Below, one piece after another: positions 1 through 8,546 of a stretch of 64,000 nt of DNA. The position numbers and the translations under genes were made by a program. The first letter of the stretch is position 1. Every line of letters begins with the position of its first letter. The notes beneath the pieces were generated by a model. That model made no database searches, had not been told where the DNA came from, and saw only the letters and a list, made by a program, of their open reading frames with translations. The DNA comes from Cocleimonas flava. GTDB lineage: Bacteria > Pseudomonadota > Gammaproteobacteria > Thiotrichales > Thiotrichaceae. The stretch spans positions 743,901-807,900 of the forward strand of contig NZ_SMFQ01000004.1 of the NCBI RefSeq assembly GCF_004339015.1, read 5' to 3'.

Positions 1-1
1 G

Positions 2-340
2 CTTGCACATGCCGAGTTCAACAAACGCTTAGGCAAATCTCACTGGAATAAAGTACCGATGTGGTTTGATGAAGGTTTAGCCGTATTGATTTGCAAAAAC
101 CCGAAATACGCTAAAACAGTCCCGACAATGCCTTTGAATAAACTAAAAACTCACGACCAATGGCTAGATGCAGTTCGCGATGAGAAACCCGTTTATAATA
201 TCGCCAGACAGGCAATGGAAAACTGGTATAAAGGAGTTGGTGCCAAGGGTTTACATGACTTGATCGCACGCCTTAAAAAAGGCGAAGACGTTGCATTTGC
301 TAAAACAGTCAGTTCGGTCCAGCAATACACCAAGCTTTAA
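2..340 (+). CDS. Putative zinc metallopeptidase, C-terminal part (5' end outside window)
   Basis: The reading frame is open from the first complete codon at base 2, so the gene begins before the window; the ATG at 59 is internal. The visible frame starts LAHAEF and 20 residues on has WFDEGLA. In gluzincin peptidases an HExxH helix is followed by a glutamate ligand in a W-x-x-EGLA motif, so LAH at the edge may be the end of an HELAH motif whose HE lies just outside; that part is inference. The remaining 70 or so residues are helical and carry no signal or membrane segment. Repeat copy R1 lies 27 bases after the stop. The family cannot be settled without the missing N-terminus. Confidence 0.55.
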   Translation, partial: LAHAEFNKRLGKSHWNKVPMWFDEGLAVLICKNPKYAKTVPTMPLNKLKTHDQWLDAVRDEKPVYNIARQAMENWYKGVGAKGLHDLIARLKKGEDVAFAKTVSSVQQYTKL

Positions 341-367
341 TACTTTTAGTTCTTTTAATACCAAAGC

Positions 368-395
368 CACCCCCCTACTTTGGAGCGCTTTTTTT
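368..395 (+). repeat. Dispersed element copy R1
   Basis: Left core CACCCCCCTACTT, then TGGAGCGC and seven T. It lies between converging genes, 27 bases after the rightward peptidase stop and 85 from the leftward EamA stop. CCAAAG at 361-366 can pair with CTTTGG inside the element, giving a terminator-like fold for rightward transcripts. Confidence 0.85.
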
Positions 396-480
396 CAAAC
401 GTTTTATTAGCTATTAATATATTAATGGATATGTCAGATTAAGATACTTCATCCTGATCTGCTCAATATCTTGAGTAGAT

Positions 481-1344
481 CTAATCAATGTTCTTACCAA
501 TCCTCTTGCCAATATTCTTACCAAGAATAACCACCAAAATCCCACCCAGTACCAGCAATGATGAAACTATCAATATAGTAGTGATCTCTTCGCTAACGAA
601 AATGACACCACCTATCGCCGCGATTATGGGCACTGACAACTGAATAATCGCAGCCTTTGTAATGGCTAACCCTGAAAGAGCAGAATACCAAATGGCATAG
701 CCTAATCCAGACGTTACACTGCCAGAAAGTATTGCCAACAACACACCTTGGCTGGATAGCTGGGCTTTATCAACAGTGAAAAGGATCAGCAGTAATATAA
801 AGGGCAAGGTTCTTAAAAAGTTATTCGTCGTATCTAACAAGGGATTCTGGGATCCTCTGCCGGCTAGTGTATAAAACGCCCAGGCGATGCCTGACAATGT
901 CATCAACCCAAAACCACTTAAGGATGGCGCTGAGGCTCCTGGAACCAAAAACAAAACCAATCCGGAAAACGCCAAACATAGACCTATCCACTCTATCGGA
1001 ATCAGGCTCTTACCCTGCAATAAACCTGTCAAAATCATAGTGACCTGAACCACGCCGAATAAAATCAACGCACCTGTTCCCGTATCTAATGAAATGTAGG
1101 CATACGAGAAAGTGATTCCATATAAAAACAAAAGAAAAGCAGATAACCAACTGCCCTTTTTAAGGTTCACTTTTCCTTTTGTCTGGATGGCGACTAAAAG
1201 CATTAGAAATACGATTCCGGAGAACAGTCTTATCGCAGTGAAACTGGCCGCATCAATGACATCACCTTTCAAAGCGAGTCTGCACAAAACAGAGTTTCCG
1301 GCAAAGGCTAAAAGCGCTAAGACCGTAAAAAGAATCGTTTTAAT
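481..1344 (-). CDS. EamA/DMT-family membrane transporter, apparent ATT start
   Basis: A 288-codon hydrophobic protein with about ten predicted membrane segments arranged as two EamA halves; such proteins export amino acids or other small metabolites, substrate unknown here. The N-terminus expected for the family (IKTILFTVLALLAFAGNS, then VLCRLALKGD) is in frame upstream of the first conventional start, a TTG at 1287 that would remove the first helix. The frame is closed by a TAA six codons before position 1344, with no ATG, GTG or TTG between. The only sensible start is ATT at 1344, with AAGGGAG placed five bases before it. An ATG-to-ATT substitution or a sequencing error would look the same. 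A 10-base inverted repeat lies about 50 bases upstream. Confidence 0.8.
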   Translation of the reverse strand: MKTILFTVLALLAFAGNSVLCRLALKGDVIDAASFTAIRLFSGIVFLMLLVAIQTKGKVNLKKGSWLSAFLLFLYGITFSYAYISLDTGTGALILFGVVQVTMILTGLLQGKSLIPIEWIGLCLAFSGLVLFLVPGASAPSLSGFGLMTLSGIAWAFYTLAGRGSQNPLLDTTNNFLRTLPFILLLILFTVDKAQLSSQGVLLAILSGSVTSGLGYAIWYSALSGLAITKAAIIQLSVPIIAAIGGVIFVSEEITTILIVSSLLVLGGILVVILGKNIGKRIGKNID

Positions 1345-1391
1345 GGTAGCTCCCTTTTATATACATACGAAATAAATACGAATTGAATCTG

Positions 1392-1428
1392 CGTGTAAAC
1401 ATTGTGTAGATAGGCACTTGTTTACACG
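1392..1428. promoter_or_regulatory. 10-bp perfect inverted repeat, candidate operator
   Basis: CGTGTAAACA (1392-1401) and TGTTTACACG (1419-1428) are exact reverse complements separated by 17 bases. The site is about 50 bases upstream of the ATT start of the leftward EamA gene, where a regulator site or promoter would be expected. No T run follows, so it is not a terminator. The regulator is unknown. Confidence 0.45.
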
Positions 1429-1629
1429 TGATTTTAAAACACGATGAATTTATGCTTATACGAGATCCACATCAAATCCGATGCCTCACGAACAACTACT
1501 ATAGCAATAGAAATCATGCAAAAGCTATCAGCTTAAGAGGTGCGTTTTCAAGAAAGCGCTACGATCAAAATGATGAATTGAACGCTGATCGTTTTGCCTC
1601 TCGCTCATTCATTTTTCACTAATATCTGT

Positions 1630-1656
1630 AAAAAGTGCCCCAAAGGTGGGGGGTGG
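1630..1656 (-). repeat. Dispersed element copy R2 (minus orientation)
   Basis: Read on the minus strand: CACCCCCCACC, TTTGGGGCAC, five T. TAC of the usual core is ACC here. It lies between two divergently transcribed genes, where neither neighbour would need a terminator. The CCCC/GGGG pair can form a short hairpin. Confidence 0.8.
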
Positions 1657-1794
1657 CATAAGCAATAACGATTACAAAGTAATCACCAAATAGTTATCCA
1701 CTTTATGTTGATAAAAACTCAGCCTTAATTCACTATTCAACATTACAACGATTGCCAAAAACACACGCTTTATGGCGCAGATATTAGGAATTCT

Positions 1795-2796
1795 ATGGAT
1801 CCAATTACTCAAGGCGCCTTTGGAGCAGTCTTTGCACAAACTCAGGGCAATGTTAAACACATCGCCAAAGCCGCTATTATTGGCGGACTTGCTGGCATGG
1901 CGCCTGATTTAGATATTCTGATTCGCTCATCCGAAGATTCACTGTTAGCCATAGAATACCATCGTCATTTCACCCATTCTTTACTCTTTATTCCCATCGG
2001 CGGATTAATTTGTAGCTTATTTCTCCATCCCTTATTAGGGCGTCGTTTTGGCATCACTTTTTGGCAAACCCTTATCTGGTGCATCATTGGCTATGCAACA
2101 CATGGCTTATTAGATGGCTGTACCAGTTACGGCACACAATTACTCTGGCCTTTGACGGACAAGCGTTTTTCCTGGGATGTAATTTCCGTAATCGACCCAT
2201 TGGTTACTTTGCCCCTATTGGCCATGGTAATCATTGCAGCGAGAAGAAAAGCGCGTCGTTATGTCCTTTTCGGCCTCATCTGGATAGGTCTTTATTTTGG
2301 TATATCGACTTATCAACACGCACGTGCGTTAGAAGAAGGCAAAAAACTCGCTGCAACTCGTGGACTAGATACGTTGAGTATTGAAGCAAAACCCAGCTTT
2401 GCCAATATACTCATCTGGAAAATCATCACTGAAACAAACGACAGCTATCATGTGGATGCGATTAAAATAGGTCTCACAAAAGTAAAAATCTGGGAAGGAG
2501 ATACAGTAGAAAAGCTGGATATCGATAGAGATTTACCATGGTTAGACAAATCATCGCAACAACGAAAAGATATCGAGCGATTTCGTTGGTTCTCAAATGG
2601 ATATATAGCTTTAGATAAACAAAATCCTCATCGTGTTGTCGACATACGTTACTCACTATTACCGCATCAAATCATTCCTTTATGGGGGATCGAACTATCA
2701 CCCAATGCCAAACCTACTCAACATGTCGAGTTCTATAACGAACGTGGTGATAGTGGTGCTGCACTGAAGGTGCTATGGGGCATGATTAAGGAGTAG
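1795..2796 (+). CDS. YdjM-like membrane-bound metal-dependent hydrolase
   Basis: The 333-residue protein opens with MDPITQGAFGA and carries APDLD (about residue 37), HRHFTHS (about 56) and HGLLDGCTSYGT (about 102). This histidine/aspartate set is typical of the YdjM/DUF457 family of inner-membrane predicted metal-dependent hydrolases. Several hydrophobic segments occupy roughly residues 20-170; the C-terminal half is soluble and basic. The ATG has AGGA five bases upstream. In E. coli ydjM is SOS-regulated, but no LexA box was seen here. The substrate of the family is not known. It stands alone, 77 bases before ecotin on the same strand. Confidence 0.8.
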   Translation: MDPITQGAFGAVFAQTQGNVKHIAKAAIIGGLAGMAPDLDILIRSSEDSLLAIEYHRHFTHSLLFIPIGGLICSLFLHPLLGRRFGITFWQTLIWCIIGYATHGLLDGCTSYGTQLLWPLTDKRFSWDVISVIDPLVTLPLLAMVIIAARRKARRYVLFGLIWIGLYFGISTYQHARALEEGKKLAATRGLDTLSIEAKPSFANILIWKIITETNDSYHVDAIKIGLTKVKIWEGDTVEKLDIDRDLPWLDKSSQQRKDIERFRWFSNGYIALDKQNPHRVVDIRYSLLPHQIIPLWGIELSPNAKPTQHVEFYNERGDSGAALKVLWGMIKE

Positions 2797-2873
2797 ATTT
2801 TTAGCCTGATAATTTTGACTTAGCGTCGTAAAGACACGTTGAACTTATTTTATAAAATACAGCCAAAACTACC

Positions 2874-3383
2874 ATGAAAAACAGTCTGATTTTAAGTGCT
2901 CTGATATTTATTAGTCTAATGCTTACGGTTTCGCCAGCAATGTCTCAAGACTCATCACAAAACAATACCCACAAAGAACTCAAGGCATTTCCTGCTGCAG
3001 CCGCCGGTATGGAACGATTTGTGATTTCCTTACCGCATAAAGAACGTGGCGAAGAAAACGCATTCAAAGTTGAGTTACTGCCAGGAAAAATGATGATGAC
3101 AGATGGCGTGAACCGAGTTCGCCTTGGAACTCGTATCGAATCTCGCCCATTAAAAGGCTGGGGTTATACGTATTACGAAGTAACAGGTAAAGATGTGGGT
3201 ATGAGCACTATGATGGGGGTTCCCGCAGGTACGCAATCGTTACAGACTTTCGTATCGGGCCAACCATTAACCATCGATTACAATAGCCGCTTGCCGATTG
3301 TGATTTATGTGCCGAAAGGGCAGTTAGTCAAATATCGTATCTGGAAGGCGGATGAAACATTCAGCCCGGCCAATCAGGGCTGA
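2874..3383 (+). CDS. eco: Ecotin, periplasmic serine protease inhibitor
   Basis: A 169-residue secreted protein with a signal peptide (cleavage probably after AMS at residue 24). The mature part matches ecotin: GWGYTYYEV, the reactive loop STMMG (P1 methionine at 113), YNSRLPIVIYVP and KYRIWKA. Ecotin dimers bind and inhibit chymotrypsin-fold serine proteases in the periplasm, protecting against foreign proteases. Both cysteines that form the disulfide next to the reactive loop in E. coli ecotin are absent: the equivalents lie in TDGVN (76-80) and MMGVP (113-117). The shine-dalgarno sequence is weak. Confidence 0.92.
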   Translation: MKNSLILSALIFISLMLTVSPAMSQDSSQNNTHKELKAFPAAAAGMERFVISLPHKERGEENAFKVELLPGKMMMTDGVNRVRLGTRIESRPLKGWGYTYYEVTGKDVGMSTMMGVPAGTQSLQTFVSGQPLTIDYNSRLPIVIYVPKGQLVKYRIWKADETFSPANQG

Positions 3384-3400
3384 AAACACAACACATTAAC

Positions 3401-4183
3401 TTATTCGACCAATTTTCCATAAAACGTCATTCGTGCAGATTCTGACAAGGCAATATTAGGCTGCGAGTTATACGCCAAAACAACCAACATTCGAGTGCGC
3501 TCACCTTCATTGGGTGTCACACGATGTATTGCATTACGCCCTCTGAATAAAACTAGAGCGCCAGCATCCATCGATAATTGTTTCGGTGTTACTTTCCCAT
3601 CAAGCACATCATTCACTGCATCGAAATTCATCTCGCCCGCGTCCGCGTCTCGCACTTCTTTGATGTATTCAAACTGCCCACCTTTTTCAGTGGGCTGAAT
3701 CATGAGGGTAATGGCAAATGACGAATTATCGAAATGCCACCCCAATTCCTGACCAGTCTTTGCGTAATGTAAATTAATCGAAGAGAGAGGATCGGCGTAA
3801 GGGTAAAGGGCATCTTCGCCAAACACATAACTCAAAAAATCTTTGAAGAGCGTCGAGTTATACAACACACGAAGTTTAGACTCTTTACCCACAATATCAT
3901 CCGTAATACAGCCTTTAGAAGATTCTACCTGACGATTAAATGCGTGATCATCAGGATACTCAGGATTCTTCTCGGTCAGATAAACATTGTGCAACTGACG
4001 ACTGAAAAAAGCCTGATCTTGTTTCTGCTCACCTTCTTCACGGATTGCGTTTAATGCCGCTTCAGTTAAAAAGCCAGGCATCGCTAAGGCACCTTTATTA
4101 GCCACCCTTTGACGCGATTGCTCTTTGAAGGCGTCGTCCATAATCAGATAACGATTTAAATCGATGATTTCTTCAAGTTTCAA
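3401..4183 (-). CDS. 2OG-Fe(II) dioxygenase of the BesD/HalD-like family, HxD type
   Basis: A 260-residue cytosolic enzyme whose layout follows the BesD/HalD-related group of Fe(II)/2-oxoglutarate enzymes: WHFDNSSF (H150, D152), GGQFEY, LFRGRNAIHRVTP (H220) and a downstream arginine near 229-231 for 2-oxoglutarate. True halogenases of this group replace the metal-binding aspartate by glycine to make room for chloride. Here D152 is present, so hydroxylation of a free amino acid or similar small substrate is more likely than chlorination; this is inference. It is flanked by ecotin (converging) and a DUF3144 gene upstream on the same strand, 94 bases away with R3 between. Confidence 0.75.
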   Translation of the reverse strand: MKLEEIIDLNRYLIMDDAFKEQSRQRVANKGALAMPGFLTEAALNAIREEGEQKQDQAFFSRQLHNVYLTEKNPEYPDDHAFNRQVESSKGCITDDIVGKESKLRVLYNSTLFKDFLSYVFGEDALYPYADPLSSINLHYAKTGQELGWHFDNSSFAITLMIQPTEKGGQFEYIKEVRDADAGEMNFDAVNDVLDGKVTPKQLSMDAGALVLFRGRNAIHRVTPNEGERTRMLVVLAYNSQPNIALSESARMTFYGKLVE

Positions 4184-4221
4184 TCTATTACATCGTCCTG
4201 CTTAAATTAACGGTTTAAACA

Positions 4222-4248
4222 CACCTCCCTACTTTGGGGCAGTTTTTT
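4222..4248 (+). repeat. Dispersed element copy R3
   Basis: CACCTCCCTACTT, TGGGGCAG, six T. One C of the core is T. It lies between two leftward genes and points against both; its T run ends 29 bases from the stop codon of the DUF3144 gene. Confidence 0.85.
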
Positions 4249-4277
4249 AGACTGTTTGTTTTACCTTGTTACCTTTT

Positions 4278-4607
4278 TTAATCTTTTTTCATTAGGTGCT
4301 CATAACGAGCTTCATCTTCCTGCGCTTTAAATGCGGTTTTATAATCTTCAAGATTCTGAGTCAGCATGCGTTTAAATTCGTTGCTGAAAAATTCCGTAGC
4401 ATTTTCTATTTCTGCTTCGTACGCATCTTTGTCTGGTGATTGTGATGCAACCACAAAGGAGCTGAATCTAGCAGTCGCAAAAAGCATTGCTGAACCTACA
4501 TGATTGGTTTCTTTTTTATCACAATGTCCATTCGCCACATCGATAAATGTATCTGCCATTGCGTAGAATTCTTTGCTTTCTTGTTCGTTTAATTGATCGT
4601 CTGCCAT
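4278..4607 (-). CDS. DUF3144 family protein
   Basis: A 109-residue acidic, helical cytosolic protein. FYAMADTFIDVANGH near the N-terminus followed by SAMLFATARFSSFVVA (about 41-56) is the pattern I associate with DUF3144, a short uncharacterised family widespread in gammaproteobacteria. No catalytic motif, signal peptide or membrane segment is present. The ATG at 4607 is the first start in frame. It is probably a single-gene transcript. Function is unknown. Confidence 0.7.
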   Translation of the reverse strand: MADDQLNEQESKEFYAMADTFIDVANGHCDKKETNHVGSAMLFATARFSSFVVASQSPDKDAYEAEIENATEFFSNEFKRMLTQNLEDYKTAFKAQEDEARYEHLMKKD

Positions 4608-4860
4608 GTGTTTTGCCGTGTAATAGTAAATAAAAAAGAAAATATAACCGCGCAGAGTGTGTAAACCAAATACTTTATTTATTTTTAACCTTAAAAAGCC
4701 CTTAATTTTATCACTTTAATAATGGACAGCACCCTTTACTGATACCCATCACAACAGTACAATAGCGCGGTTTTGACCCTCATCTCTGGAATATCCGTGG
4801 TGAGTCTTATTTTAATGATATTCGCATACTCGCGAATACACGTTTTTGGAGTATACTATC

Positions 4861-5292
4861 GTGGCTATTGAACGCACTATTTCTATCATCAAACCTGATG
4901 CAGTCGGTAAAGACGTTATCGGTGAAATCTATTCTCGCTTTGAAAAAGGCGGACTTAAAATCATTGCAGCTAAAATGAAGCACCTTTCTAAAGCTGACGC
5001 AGAAGGTTTTTACGCAGTACACAAAGAGCGTCCTTTCTTTGGTGATCTAGTTGAGTTCATGACTTCAGGTCCTGTAATGATTCAGGTTCTTGAAGGCGAA
5101 GATGCAGTGAGCAAAAACCGTGAGCTTATGGGTGCTACTAACCCTGCTGAAGCAGACGCTGGAACTATCCGTGCTGATTTCGCTCAAAGCATTGACGAGA
5201 ATGCAGTACATGGTTCAGACAGCTTAGAGAATGCACAGATCGAAACTGATTACTTCTTCTCAGCAGATGAAATCTGCCCACGTACTCGTTAA
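4861..5292 (+). CDS. ndk: Nucleoside diphosphate kinase
   Basis: The enzyme transfers the gamma phosphate of ATP to nucleoside diphosphates through a phosphohistidine. The GTG at 4861 gives a 143-residue protein starting [15 protein letters not shown], the same length and start as E. coli Ndk. The catalytic histidine is H117 in [12 protein letters not shown] at 4846 would add five residues without family support. GGAG lies about nine bases before the GTG. rlmN follows after 48 bases, the order seen in many gammaproteobacteria; a weak AT-rich hairpin (AAAATTG, TTAACG, CAATTTT) lies in the gap. Confidence 0.96.
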   Translation: MAIERTISIIKPDAVGKDVIGEIYSRFEKGGLKIIAAKMKHLSKADAEGFYAVHKERPFFGDLVEFMTSGPVMIQVLEGEDAVSKNRELMGATNPAEADAGTIRADFAQSIDENAVHGSDSLENAQIETDYFFSADEICPRTR

Positions 5293-5340
5293 TAATTTAA
5301 TCTTAAAATTGTTAACGCAATTTTAGAGTAAAAACATAAA

Positions 5341-6438
5341 ATGACTACAACAAAGAAAATCAACCTTCTGGATTATAATACAGAAGACTTAAAAGCCTTT
5401 TTCCTCGAGCGAGGAGAAAAGCCTTTTCGTGCCACGCAGATAATCAAATGGATTCATCAGCATGGCGTTGATAACTTTGATGACATGAGCAATGTGAGCA
5501 AAGCACTTCGCGAAGAATTACAGAATATTTCTGAAATTCGCGCACCTGAAGTAGCCATCGATGACAAATCAGAAGATGGTACACACAAGTGGTTGCTTAG
5601 ACTTGAAGACGGTAACTGTATAGAAACCGTTTTCATTCCTGAAGATGGACGCGGAACGCTGTGTATTTCTTCACAGGTCGGCTGTGCACTTGACTGCACA
5701 TTTTGTTCGACTGCTCGACAAGGCTTTAACCGTAATTTGACCGTTGGTGAAATCATCGGTCAATTATGGATAGCCAAGAAAATTCTACAACCTGATCCTG
5801 AATCTGACCGCGTTATTAGTAATGTGGTGATGATGGGAATGGGTGAACCATTGCTTAACTTTGAAAAAGTCGTTAAAGCGATGGAATTAATGCTTGATGA
5901 CAATGCCTACGGACTAAGTAAACGTCGTGTTACTTTGAGTACGTCTGGTGTTGTGCCCGCTCTTGATCGCCTGCGCGACCGCGTTGATGTGAGTCTGGCA
6001 ATTTCATTACATGCACCAAATGATGCATTGCGTGATCAGCTAGTCCCTGTAAACCGTAAATACCCTATCAAACAATTGCTCGATTCCTGTTTACGTTTTA
6101 TGGACGGTAAAGCAGCTAGAGAAAAAATCACTATCGAATATGTGATGCTAGATAAGGTCAATGACAGCGACGAAAACGCACGAGAGTTGATAAAATTATT
6201 AAAGGATGTACCTGTAAAGGTGAATTTGATACCATTTAACCCGTTCCCCGAAACGCGTTATAAGCGATCTTCTAATAATAGAATTTATAGATTCAGGGAA
6301 ATACTGGAAAGCGGTGGGCTAATCGTGATGACCAGGAAAACAAGAGGCGAAGATATCGACGCCGCTTGCGGGCAGTTAGCTGGAAAAGTTAATGACAAAA
6401 GTCGTAGAGAAGTACATTTTGCGCGGATAGAATCTTAA
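5341..6438 (+). CDS. rlmN: Dual-specificity RNA methyltransferase RlmN
   Basis: A radical SAM enzyme that methylates C2 of A2503 in 23S rRNA and A37 in certain tRNAs. The 365-residue protein has the CxxxCxxC cluster at C115, C119 and C122, the resolving cysteine C108 in TLCISSQVG, and the methyl-carrying cysteine C343 in DIDAACGQ near the C-terminus. GMGEPLLN and the SLHAPND motif are also present. It heads the conserved run leading to pilF, rodZ, hisS, yfgM and bamB, with a 144-base gap before pilF that may contain a separate promoter. Confidence 0.96.
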   Translation: MTTTKKINLLDYNTEDLKAFFLERGEKPFRATQIIKWIHQHGVDNFDDMSNVSKALREELQNISEIRAPEVAIDDKSEDGTHKWLLRLEDGNCIETVFIPEDGRGTLCISSQVGCALDCTFCSTARQGFNRNLTVGEIIGQLWIAKKILQPDPESDRVISNVVMMGMGEPLLNFEKVVKAMELMLDDNAYGLSKRRVTLSTSGVVPALDRLRDRVDVSLAISLHAPNDALRDQLVPVNRKYPIKQLLDSCLRFMDGKAAREKITIEYVMLDKVNDSDENARELIKLLKDVPVKVNLIPFNPFPETRYKRSSNNRIYRFREILESGGLIVMTRKTRGEDIDAACGQLAGKVNDKSRREVHFARIES

Positions 6439-6582
6439 TTCTGAACCTTCTATCGAAACTATGATCCTAATTTATAATGTAGCTTTTGGCTTTTTATAGC
6501 TTAAGATTTAAAAAAATAAGAATAGTTTGCTGATTACTTGCTAATCATCAATGCTTACGATGCTTACTAAAGGGGATTTTCA

Positions 6583-7389
6583 ATGAGCACCATATATAGC
6601 TCCGGGATTACTGACATAAAAGCTTCGGTTAACAATGTTAACTCTTTTAACCTTATAAAAACCAAGACACTATTAACTTCTGCATTTATTGCAAGCGCTT
6701 TATTTCTGAGTGCATGTTCTTCTATTACCGTTAAATCTAGCGAAGCTTCAAATTATAATTCTGATTTAGGTATCCGTTATTTACAAAAAGGTCGTTTGAA
6801 CCTTGCCAATGAAAAGTTATTAAAAGCCCTTGAGCAAAACCCAAATTCAGCACAATCGAATCATTACTATGCGATTTTGCAGCAGAAATTAGGCAACACA
6901 AAAAAAGCAGAAACGTATTTTCTGAAAGCAGTAAATATTAGTCCTAAAAACCCTGAAATCAGGAACAACTACGGTTCTTTTTTATGCGACTCAGGACGCC
7001 CACAGGCAGCGATTAAACAGTTTAACGTTGCAATTAACGACCCACTATATCGCACTCCTGAATTTGCCTATACTAATGCTGGAATTTGCTTAAGAAAAAC
7101 CAACAACGATGCTAAAGCCGAAACTTATTTTCGTCAGGCGCTAAAGAAAAAATCAGCTTTCCCTTCCGCATTACTAGAAATGGCGAAGCTATATAGTGAT
7201 CGCGGGAATTATCCAAGAGCACAAGCATTCATGTTACGCTATGAGAGTGTGGGACATTCATCTCCAGAAGCATTAGAGCTCTGTAGTAAAATCAACACTA
7301 AAATGGGTGACCACGCAAAAGCTGGAAAATGTAAAGCCGCATTATTAAGACTTTTCCCAGCCAGCAAAGAAGCACAACAGGCTAACTAA
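6583..7389 (+). CDS. pilF: Type IV pilus biogenesis lipoprotein PilF/PilW
   Basis: An outer-membrane lipoprotein that helps the PilQ secretin assemble and stabilises pili. The lipobox is FLSAC with C45. About five TPR units follow, from NSDLGIRYLQKG through the C-terminus. The N-region before the hydrophobic segment (about 25 residues) is unusually long for a lipoprotein signal; no ATG, GTG or TTG closer to the helix is evident, and AAAGGGG stands nine bases before the ATG at 6583. Position between rlmN and rodZ is the standard one. Other type IV pilus genes are not in the window. Confidence 0.88.
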   Translation: MSTIYSSGITDIKASVNNVNSFNLIKTKTLLTSAFIASALFLSACSSITVKSSEASNYNSDLGIRYLQKGRLNLANEKLLKALEQNPNSAQSNHYYAILQQKLGNTKKAETYFLKAVNISPKNPEIRNNYGSFLCDSGRPQAAIKQFNVAINDPLYRTPEFAYTNAGICLRKTNNDAKAETYFRQALKKKSAFPSALLEMAKLYSDRGNYPRAQAFMLRYESVGHSSPEALELCSKINTKMGDHAKAGKCKAALLRLFPASKEAQQAN

Positions 7390-7444
7390 CATCTCAGCAT
7401 CACTGACCCATACAACTGCACAACTAACCAGACACGAAGATTCA

Positions 7445-8509
7445 ATGGCCAAAGAAAAAAATAAAACGGAACAACCAGTCGTCCTCGAAGGCGAATTACA
7501 GGCTCGCCTGATTCAACTTCGAGAGGATGCTGGTTATTCGACATCGCAACTCGCTGATGCGATGTGCTTATCTGAAGAAGTAATTCTTCACCTCGAAAAT
7601 GAAGACTTCGACCAGTTAGCCGAACCACCGTATGTACGCGGATATTTACGCAACTATGCGAAACTTGGTGACACGGATCCTAACGAGCTGATTAATCGCT
7701 ATGAATCATTACGTGGTGCCGATGCAAATGAACTCAATTATCAGATAAAGACATCAGCTAATATCGATATCAGCAAACGTAAAAGCATGTCCCCTATCTG
7801 GGCACAGCTCATTTTACTGGCCTTTTTAATAGGTGGTATTAGCCTGTTAGCCATGATTCCTGGTGTTAACCAATGGTTTAAAACCACGTGGAGTAGCTTA
7901 TCGACACAGTTGCAATCACCTAACGGTGAATCTGGTAGCAATCCTTTGCTAACTGGATCTTTACCTGTACCCGTCCCGTTACCTGATAGCGATCTTCCTG
8001 ATAACAATAACACCACTAATCTTCCATTGAATATTGGAAATAACCAGACAAACACGACTGCAAACAATCAAAACAATGCTACAAGCACTGATACACCAAA
8101 CACTCAAACAGAAACTGCCGCGGATACCTCAAACACCGCTGAAGCGGCAACAGAAGATACTCAACAAGCAACTAACACAGAAACAAGCACAACAAATGAC
8201 GCTAACACTTCAGACGAGAACACAGAACAAGCTTCCGCTGACGAAGAAACACCTTCAACAGGATCAAGTGATCAGCTAAAGATTAAATTAGTGTTCAATA
8301 AAGATGTCTGGTTAAGAATCAGAAACAAAGATAACAAAACCGTATTTGAAGGCTTGAACAAAGTAGGCACCAATAAAGACCTAACCATCGAAAAACCTTT
8401 AACTTTTAGAGTAGGAAATGCTCAGGGTTTATCACTATTTGTTGATGACAAAGCGGTTGATATCAGCCAGTATATCAATGGCAGTATTGCCAATTTCACC
8501 TTAGAATAA
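7445..8509 (+). CDS. rodZ: Cytoskeletal protein RodZ
   Basis: A bitopic inner-membrane protein that links MreB to the cell-wall elongation machinery. Residues about 15-85 form the Cro-like helix-turn-helix domain ([32 protein letters not shown]). A membrane helix lies near 118-138 ([19 protein letters not shown]). Then comes a long periplasmic linker (about 155-275) extremely rich in Asn, Thr, Gln, Ala and Glu, and a C-terminal DUF4115 beta domain (about 278-354). The linker also leaves a long open shadow frame. It is 56 bases after pilF and 37 before hisS. ispG, usual between rodZ and hisS, is absent. Confidence 0.9.
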   Translation: MAKEKNKTEQPVVLEGELQARLIQLREDAGYSTSQLADAMCLSEEVILHLENEDFDQLAEPPYVRGYLRNYAKLGDTDPNELINRYESLRGADANELNYQIKTSANIDISKRKSMSPIWAQLILLAFLIGGISLLAMIPGVNQWFKTTWSSLSTQLQSPNGESGSNPLLTGSLPVPVPLPDSDLPDNNNTTNLPLNIGNNQTNTTANNQNNATSTDTPNTQTETAADTSNTAEAATEDTQQATNTETSTTNDANTSDENTEQASADEETPSTGSSDQLKIKLVFNKDVWLRIRNKDNKTVFEGLNKVGTNKDLTIEKPLTFRVGNAQGLSLFVDDKAVDISQYINGSIANFTLE

Positions 8510-8546
8510 ACGTTTAATAGTTTCAGGAACAAGTTCGGTATACATA

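Larger units (their letters stand above)
1345..1794. other. 450-base divergent intergenic region
   Basis: It separates the leftward EamA gene from the rightward YdjM-like gene. It holds the inverted repeat at 1392-1428 and repeat copy R2 at 1630-1656. A GTG-started frame of 64 codons at 1428-1622 has no recognisable domain and no good ribosome binding site, so I do not call it a gene. Nothing else is visible. Confidence 0.6.

Noticed and set aside
1428-1622. GTG-started 64-codon open frame on the + strand
   Set aside because: No recognisable domain, no good ribosome binding site, and it fills part of a divergent promoter region. Likely chance.
8034-8279. 81-codon frame inside rodZ
   Set aside because: A shadow of the Asn/Thr-rich linker in another frame; Gln/Thr/Leu low complexity only.
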